Assembly: GCA_014529385.2 (NCBI GenBank)
Contig: CM043971.1
Location: 53,913,209 to 53,977,208, forward strand
Reading direction: 5' to 3'
Length of the DNA: 64,000 nucleotides
Source: Adiantum capillus-veneris
Lineage: Eukaryota; Streptophyta; Polypodiopsida; Polypodiales; Pteridaceae
The position numbers were made by a program, and so were the translations under genes. Below the pieces are notes generated by a model. It was given only the letters and a program-made list of their open reading frames with translations. It did not search any database and was not told where the DNA came from. Each line of letters starts with the position of its first letter. Positions within the stretch are counted from its first letter, which is position 1. Below are positions 58,245-64,000 of the stretch, piece after piece.

Positions 58245-59677
58245 TGTAACCGGCCTGTTAACTTCAAAAAGGACGGTAGACTTTACTTCAAACCTTGATT
58301 TAGCTTTCACCCATTATTAGTCCTCTATTCTACCTGTGCTATAATGACACAAGAGAGGAGAATGGGATACAGATGCTAGAATGCATCTGTATGCGAGTCA
58401 GACACTAGATTGACCCCTAAATAGGCGCCCCTTTCGGTATTTCTTTATTCTTTTACAGTTAAGAGGAAGTACAAAGAGTGCTTATAGCACTAAACCTGTA
58501 TCCCGCATTTCTTAACCCGTATCCCGTAGTTTCTATCCTGTTTGGAGGAATTTGGGCAACATAATGGCGTAGAACCCTGCCCAAAACAGTCTGCAAGTAG
58601 GGAATCCTAAGGAGACTACTGTCCTTGTCCCGATTCCACCTTTAATTGACCAAAAAGAGCATAACCAGCCTCTGTAATTTCTGGTTATTGACTTGTTTTT
58701 CTCTGTTTTCAGCTCCCTGTAGCCCCTGCACTGTTCCCAATGCCTTGGGACTACGTGCCCCTTGATTCTGGCATGATTCCGAGCACAAAACAGTCCCAAA
58801 ACAGCCCAAAATCAGCAATAAAACAGTGCTGATTTTTGTGTGTTTACTTAAGAGGTTATCACCCTCTCGTTTCCGTGCTTTGGAGTAGCAGTTAGCTAGT
58901 CCTGTTCATGTTCAGGGAGGCTCTTGCCTCAGCAATAGAGCATCAAACCACAAGACTGTACATGGTCAATCTGATGAGCCCACTAGAGGGGCATAACCAT
59001 AAAGAATAGGGGAGAGAGAGAGCAGTGAGAGGTGTGCAGATCATGACATCTTGCACCTCACTGTAGATAGAGGGTAAGCCAGCACTCCATTGAAGCTCTC
59101 CCACCTGTGACAGCACTCAAAAACGAGCTCACAGCTGAAAATCACGTTTTTGCCTTCTCTTTAAGTAGTAAACTGGCCTCAGAGTGCCAAGTGTCACTCA
59201 TTTGTGCATTTTCTCGCTTTAGACCCTCGAGTCTTAAAATATCTCACCTGCAGCCTCTGTTGACTTGGCCACAGAGTAACAAAATGATCCCCATGTCAAA
59301 CTGCACGTAATGACGCGAAGACATTTTGCCGTCCAAACATAGCAGTCCCTAAAATTTAGGAGTTTCTGCCATTACATTCTTCTAGGTCATCTGACCCTCT
59401 TTGTACACTGCAGCCACACCTAGAACTGAAATGTAGCCTATGTAGCAAAGGATTCCGCTTTGGCTGGCCAATGACCCCACTTTGGCTAACCATAGTCCTT
59501 GTCCAACCTTAGTGCTCTTTAGCCCTCAGGCCTGGACTCTCTCTGAACAGTTCCACACTGGCTATGCAATGCAGGGCAGTTAGATTTCCAGAGGGGTGTT
59601 TCCAAAAGGTAAAACAAACGAAATTCCCCAAAGAAAGAGAAAATAAACAAAAATGGAATTGCGACTGGCTGGTGACA
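58245..59677 (-). repeat. Right LTR (5' LTR of the minus-strand element)
   Basis: Starts TGTAACCGGCC and ends CTGGTGACA. On the minus strand it would hold the promoter. Confidence 0.95.
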
Positions 59678-59682
59678 GCCTC
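59678..59682. repeat. Target-site duplication GCCTC (right)
   Basis: Exact copy of 54501-54505. Confidence 0.9.
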
Positions 59683-59840
59683 CATCTATGTACTCCTGTG
59701 AAGAAAAGAGTCGAGTGAAGACAAATCCTATGAGAGACATCACTGTCGAAGCAAAGTCACAACATAGTATCCGGGGGGGGGGGCAGTGAAGGATGCCAAC
59801 GGGCGGGCAGGAGGCAGCATGGCAGGAAAGCAACAAGAGT
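59683..59840 (-). mobile_element. 5' end of LINE copy 1 (untranslated region and ORF1 start codon)
   Basis: The ORF1 start codon reads on the minus strand at 59685-59683. Upstream is a leader with a poly-C run (a G run at 59771-59783 on the plus strand). LINE copy 2 also has a poly-C run upstream of its start. The LTR element split this from the rest of ORF1. Confidence 0.6.
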
Positions 59841-59854
59841 TGCACGTTGGTCAA

Positions 59855-60310
59855 TATGTGTGTCAGAATGTGGTACCCTCACAAAAGCTCGAAAAGTTCT
59901 ACATGAGCTCTCTTTCCTTGCAGGTGTGAAGGATATCAATGAGCAACTTATTTCTGCAGGTGAAGTCATTTCAGACAGTTCCCTTGTGCAGACTGTTCTT
60001 GATGTCTTACAAGATTCTTACCAGACTTTTGCTAGTACTTGAAGACTTATGACCCAAGGAAATCCTGAAGTTGTCAAGTTTGATGCATTATGCACATTGT
60101 TGTTGCAAGAGTCACTTTCCAGAAAAAAGAGGATTAGGCAACGTGCAGATGAACAGGCTTTTATTGCTTCTCAAAGAAAGGGTGGTAACAGCAATGCAGC
60201 CACTTATTATGGTTCTGTTGCGAGTGGCAAAAACTTCTGTCCCTAATGCTTCTGCTGGCAGCAATTCGTGTGGAAATTCTGGTGATAAGGGCAAAAAGAA
60301 CCTCAAGGGA
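59855..60310 (+). pseudogene. Ty1/copia gag remnant
   Basis: Plus-strand frames read KARKVLHELSFLAGVKDINE, QLISAGEVISDSSLVQTVLD, VLQDSYQTFAST, a stop, RLMTQGNPEVVKFDALCTLL, then LQESLSRKKRIRQRADEQAF. This is the copia gag (UBN2-type) layout. A Gly/Ser-rich segment and a basic DKGKKNLK follow. No knuckle or pol is seen. The block RLMTQGNPEVVKF parallels the remnant at 7220-7265, so both come from one family. Confidence 0.75.
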
Positions 60311-60319
60311 AACCTCTAG

Positions 60320-61290
60320 TACGTCGGGCCTAGAAGGGTTATTTCTCAATGAAAATTGGGAATATGACCTACAAACTGAAACCTTGATTGACTTGTACAT
60401 GGGTTACACATACCATATAGGCCGGTTAGAAGTTGTACAATCTACTTCTAGCGCCACAAGTCTAGAGGAGCGGCATCATCCATACCATCATCCAATCGAA
60501 GAGGCAAAACCGAGGGATTAACATTCCTTCAACGGGCCTTATGAGATTCTTGGATACGGGCAAGGCCAGACAACCGACACTATCACAGATGGAAACTCCT
60601 TTAGTGAGTCCAATGGACCCTTCATATATTGTGTCGCCTGAAGTTTCGGTACAATCTGAACCCGCAAGTAGTAGTTTTACTTTTCCAAATCTAGCTGCAG
60701 ACGACCAATACCAAAGGTACACTTTAGATTTTTTGTGATGCTCAACAAAGGGACACATGGAAAATACACCACGGCATGGCAACTTGGAATGATACATGTC
60801 TTCATAAAACATCGGTAATGAGTTCTTCATTGTACAATTGCAGTATTTTTACAACAAGGAAGTCCCCCTAACAATGGAGGAGACTGGAGGGAGTAAGTGT
60901 GGCGGGGGAAGAGCACATTCGCTACGGTATTATTATAAATGTGGAGAACGGTGCCAACTCCACACCATACATATGTATCATATGTATGGTTTTTTTCTTT
61001 TTTTGATGGGCACAAGCATAGCAATGCAAGAAATGCATCTCTCTCCATCTTTAAATATTATAATGTGCAAATTTTCACCTCCATACATCTTACAATGCAA
61101 AATCTCATTTGTGATGCGAGGTTTTGGCGAAAGCTTCGAGAAGAGATGCTATAGAACCATCATCACAAGCTATGCCATGAGGTAAAATCCACACCACTAT
61201 CACTTTTTTACTTCTTACCGTATGCATAGTGAAGCAATCACGGCAAACTAGTTCCTTGCTTTAGTGATTCCTTTTAGATGGTTCCTTTTA
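60320..61290. other. Unidentified stretch with a perfect short hairpin
   Basis: The plus-strand frame at 60541-60738 is Ser/Pro-rich and may be copia-derived. The hairpin at 60964-60990 has exact 12-bp arms (ACCATACATATG) and a 3-base loop. No other feature is recognised. Confidence 0.45.
60964..60990. repeat. Perfect 12-bp-arm hairpin
   Basis: ACCATACATATG, loop TAT, then CATATGTATGGT, followed by a T-rich run. Confidence 0.85.
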
Positions 61291-61299
61291 CTTTTCTCT

Positions 61300-61592
61300 A
61301 AAAAGAGGGAATCAAAGAGTGCGGTAGAGATATTTCAAGTCCGTTCGCTCTGTCCGGAGTGTGAAACTCCGTGGATTCTGTTTTTGGAATCCTCGAGCGT
61401 AGTCTGAGGCCTTCTTGCTCCTCCGCGATGGAGTGCCTGCAAAAACCACAACACGAAAACGACAACTCGTAGAGTGTATTCATAAGCTTTACTTGTCCGC
61501 CAAGTACCGAAAAGCGACCTTCGCATGATGGCTTCATGCATTCACTTGCAAGTTCTCAGTGGTACGATCTCCTTGTGCTAGCACTGGTAGAA

Positions 61593-61640
<48 letters not shown>

Positions 61641-62300
61641 CACTGGCTGAATTTACAAGCTGCGGGAGGCGGCAAGAATAGCCGGTGGGGATTCTTTTGC
61701 AATAGCGACAAGGAGGTTGTCACAAACTGCTAACGTGTCAAGCCACTGAAGAACAAAGCCAACCTGCAGATCTTGGCAGAGGAGCCTAAACCCTAAGTGG
61801 AGAAGCGAAAGTAGCAGAAGAAGTTTTACCAACTTATGGGACCCCGTTCGATGGGACCCAAGGGACCTAAAGCCCTTAAAATAAAGCGGGACCACACACA
61901 CACTTAATCTCTTGCGTAGCAACTGATGATGTGGCAGGCCAGTATGAACGCCCGGATTTCGCGCTGACATGCTGACGTGGCAACTGTACAGATTTCCGCA
62001 AAACGTGTAGGCAGCTTTTTGGGCTCACGCTTTTTGGACTAGATGTTTTTGAGTTTGAAGCTTTTCATGTAACTGCTTTTCATAGGCCAAGGGCCTTTGA
62101 ATATGTGCAGAGGGCTCATTCTCTAGCACTCTTCTGGGTGAAGGTGTAGAGCATGAGTATCGGCATTGTATCCAATTCAAGTAATATAAAGAAATACCGA
62201 AAGGGGCACCAAGGTTTGGGGCTAGTGCTCTGTCGGGGTGGAACTCCGCCACTCCCTGTGTCGTCTATCTCTTTCAGTTTAAAGTGCTAAAATTCTGTTC
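61300..62300. other. Non-coding region with an LTR-like fragment
   Basis: At about 62185-62245 the plus strand contains TAAAGAAATACCGAAAGGGG, identical over about 20 bases to the minus strand of the 1.43-kb LTRs at 54506 and 58245, with weaker similarity continuing (CTAGTG). A TATAAAG lies just before it. An (AG)n microsatellite lies at 61597-61636. This may be a diverged, plus-oriented relative of those LTRs. Confidence 0.45.
61597..61636. repeat. (AG)n microsatellite
   Basis: A pure AG run. Confidence 0.95.
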
Positions 62301-62422
62301 AATCTGTTCTTTTTCATTGGCATGTGGTGTTCGTCTCGTGACAGTAATAAACGTGTGCTTTTTTGAAAGCATACCGGTCCCACCAAAGAGCAAACAGAGC
62401 AAACCAGTGCTTCTAAAGTCTA

Positions 62423-62671
62423 TTGGAATTTTATTCGAAGGATCTCCGCGTCCTGACCCCGGACTTATTAGCTACTCTCGCCCTTACTTCATTGCGCATC
62501 GGGCGCGCTCCCCATAGTCACAAGGGACGCATTCCGGGACGGGAGACGGGGCTCAAATGGATTTTTAGTGTAAAGAAGAGGGCGGGACGGCAAGTGGGGA
62601 CGGGCCCGAAAAAGGGCGTACCCTATTACTATGGCGCTCCCGTCTTCATCGCTCTGTCTTACAAGGCATAA
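62423..62671 (+). other. Unassigned open frame, GC-richer and basic
   Basis: An 82-codon open frame ending KKRAGRQVGTGPKKGVPYYY and a short hydrophobic tail. GC content is higher than the neighbours and the product is strongly basic. I do not recognise it. Composition is the only hint of a different origin, for example an organelle-derived insert, and that remains a guess. Confidence 0.25.
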
Positions 62672-62746
62672 GCCATAAAGATCACTTGAAGAGAAAGATC
62701 AAAACTTTTTTTTTTTCAAGCTGTCGTTTTTCTCAGAGGCAGTGCC

Positions 62747-63064
62747 ATGCAGTGGTGGATGTCTATAGCTACCAAGCCGCACACTCCAACAAAAATTTAT
62801 ACCCGTAGCTACATGGTTTCTGGCAGAGTGGGGTATCCTGAAATGCTTGCCACGAAAACTCTTGCAGATTACGACTTGAAATTTCTCGACATCTCTCATC
62901 AAGCGTCTCTTCCCGAGCTAAAGATCTTTGAGGTCCAGTGTGATTGCCAGGTCTTGGGACTACCATCACCGCCACAGGAACATTGCTTGTCGAGGCTTGT
63001 TTCGACTATTCAAGAACTTATGGACCATGCCGTGGACGGCTACAACCTTATGGAAAAAATATAA
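62747..63064 (+). CDS. Hypothetical protein, 105 codons
   Basis: An open frame from ATG to TAA with balanced composition. It has no repeats, signal peptide or membrane segment, and no motif I recognise. The C-terminal half has a helix-like stretch (LVSTIQELMDHAVDGYNLM). It could be a small gene, an exon or chance. Confidence 0.3.
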   Translation: MQWWMSIATKPHTPTKIYTRSYMVSGRVGYPEMLATKTLADYDLKFLDISHQASLPELKIFEVQCDCQVLGLPSPPQEHCLSRLVSTIQELMDHAVDGYNLMEKI

Positions 63065-63283
63065 CCCTAATCTTGGTGCAGGTTTCAAGATGGAAAGCTA
63101 GTCATCTTTTCGAACTCGATTGATATCGAGATTGCTTTTTAAGTTTGAGTTCTGTTTGAAAACTTGTTTGATGATCCTATTTGGAATTTGTTTGAAATGG
63201 ATGGTATCTGTTTTGAACCTATCTTGGTGCCGATTTGAATTGTTTGACTCTTGTTTTAATATTGGTTTCAATGATTCGTGATT

Positions 63284-63500
63284 TTACTCCCGGGTGGAGT
63301 ACGGAGAAATGATGTTTGAGAATGCTTGTTCATACTCATGGCCCCAGACCCTTGTGGTTATTTGCGGAGAAAGTATTGAATGTTTGAAACGTGTTATTTT
63401 TACTCATGGCCCGGACCCTTGTGGTTCTTTACGAGGGGAGTATTCTTGTTGTTACTTATGGCCGGGACTCGAATGGTTATTTACAGGGGGAGTATTAAGA
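63284..63500. repeat. Short degenerate tandem array
   Basis: Units beginning ACTCATGGCC or ACTTATGGCC at 63334, 63402 and 63454 share CCCGGACCCTTGTGGTT-type and GGGAGTATT blocks, with spacings of 68 and 52 bp. A partial, more diverged unit precedes them near 63284. Confidence 0.75.
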
Positions 63501-63596
63501 AGTCTCAATAATGGAATGGCGATGCATCCTCTCTGGCATGAAGTTGATCGCTCCTAGAAACAAGCGCTCGTTGCTGTTGTTCCCCCCCCCGCTGCG

Positions 63597-63604
63597 CTAT
63601 CGCT

Positions 63605-63632
<28 letters not shown>
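63597..63632. repeat. Poly-C tract
   Basis: About 30 consecutive C bases followed by C-rich sequence. It precedes LINE copy 2, in the position where LINE copy 1 also has a poly-C run. Confidence 0.9.
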
Positions 63633-63635
<3 letters not shown>

Positions 63636-63639
63636 TCGT

Positions 63640-64000
63640 GCAGCCCCTGCCCGCCCACCGCAACCTTTCGCGCCGCCATCCACTCCCCCCTTCGCCCCTG
63701 CCCGCTGCTGCCAGTGCTCCCGCCATTGCCGCCCCCGCGCACCCCACCACCCGCCTGCTTTCTTTCTTCTCGGTAGCTTCCTGCAATACGGCTCCTGCAG
63801 CAGTGAGTTTTTTTTGGGGCATTGCTCGGCGCGCCCAGTTGCAGTTTCTCCTCGCCGCCCCTCTCTTACATCACAACAGTAGACACAGATGGAGACTCCA
63901 GGTCCGCCACAGAGGGACTCGCACGAAGCCCCCTCGCCCGACCCCGCTGAGCCCACCATTCGACTTGCTCTTTCGCCGACAGAGCAAGCGAGCCTAGCCG
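63640..64000 (+). mobile_element. LINE copy 2: leader and ORF1 start, cut by the window edge
   Basis: ATG at 63889 opens METPGPPQRDSHEAPSPDPA and continues in frame to the window edge with no stop. It aligns with the minus-strand LINE copy 1, sharing GACTCxCACGAAGCCCC, then CTCGCCCGACCC and GCCCACCAT. Unlike copy 1 it has neither the LTR nor the hAT insertion and has no stop in the visible part. A C-rich leader (63640-63888) precedes it. It may be a better-preserved copy continuing to the right. Confidence 0.7.

Larger units (their letters stand above)
54506..59677 (-). mobile_element. Deleted Ty3/gypsy-derived LTR retrotransposon, 5.17 kb
   Basis: Two near-identical LTRs (54506-55937 and 58245-59677) enclose 2.3 kb. 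The minus orientation follows from the primer site next to the right LTR, the purine tract next to the left LTR, and the coding sense. Exact 5-bp duplications GCCTC flank it. The interior keeps gag and the integrase C-terminus but lacks protease, RT, RNase H and the integrase core, so it is non-autonomous. It inserted within the first codons of LINE ORF1, 25 bp from the hAT insertion. Confidence 0.95.

Noticed and set aside
61298-61970. Minus-strand open frames as a host gene
   Set aside because: No recognisable domain, overlapping a microsatellite and LTR-like sequence; the evidence is too weak to call a gene.
63505-63997. Long Pro/Ala/Arg-rich and Gly-rich frames near the right edge
   Set aside because: Produced by the poly-C tract and C-rich leader; the better-supported reading frame here is the LINE ORF1 from 63889.

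Overview
The window looks like repeat-packed nuclear DNA from a land plant with a large genome. It holds no bacterial-style gene arrays, many long dinucleotide microsatellites, plant-type Ty1/copia and Ty3/gypsy fragments, plant-type hAT and LINE elements, and one plausible host exon (a plant-type CCCH zinc finger). A Penelope-like reverse transcriptase fragment and the density of decayed nested elements fit a fern or gymnosperm better than a small-genome angiosperm. That placement is an inference; no species marker was found. Layout: 0-2.6 kb is a decayed, intron-containing minus-strand gene of an unidentified family. 2.6-6.6 kb has no recognisable gene, only a 106-bp tandem duplication. 6.7-8.7 kb holds copia and zinc-knuckle gag remnants and a 152-bp duplication. 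9.6-15.5 kb is microsatellite-rich with no clear gene. 15.9-19.4 kb is a minus-strand retrotransposon gag with two zinc knuckles plus a leader or LTR carrying GCGCGC-centred palindromes. 19.4-22.4 kb is a minus-strand copia element (gag, protease, integrase, start of RT) with damaged catalytic motifs. 24.5-39.6 kb is a plus-strand Ty3/gypsy element cut by a nested 10.5-kb LTR element (25805-36348) with 5-bp target duplications, tRNA-Asp-like primer site and polypurine tract; this inner element encodes gag and a mutated protease but no RT. A second insert of about 1.6 kb splits the gypsy RNase H. 41.8-43.1 kb is a Penelope-like RT, followed at 43.35-43.62 kb by an array of perfect palindromes. 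46.4-47.9 kb holds a CCCH zinc-finger last exon flanked by two related fold-back MITEs. 48.4-59.8 kb is a minus-strand LINE broken by three insertions whose ends can be read to the base: a 715-bp non-autonomous hAT-type element (49610-50324), a 3445-bp hAT element with a recognisable transposase (51028-54472), and a 5.17-kb gypsy-derived LTR element (54506-59677). A second LINE copy starts at the right edge (63889-64000, plus strand) and supplies the approximate empty site for two of those insertions. 59.86-60.3 kb is another copia gag remnant. 60.8-63.5 kb is mostly unidentified, with an LTR-like fragment and a small tandem array. How it fits together: almost nothing here is a working pathway. 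The window is a stratigraphy of transposition. Older elements (LINE, outer gypsy) were split by younger ones (hAT, LTR elements) whose ends are still intact. The only host gene evidence is the CCCH exon. No undescribed functional system is proven. The best leads are the RT-less LTR element with duplicated modules and non-canonical zinc knuckle, and the Penelope-like RT next to the palindrome array.
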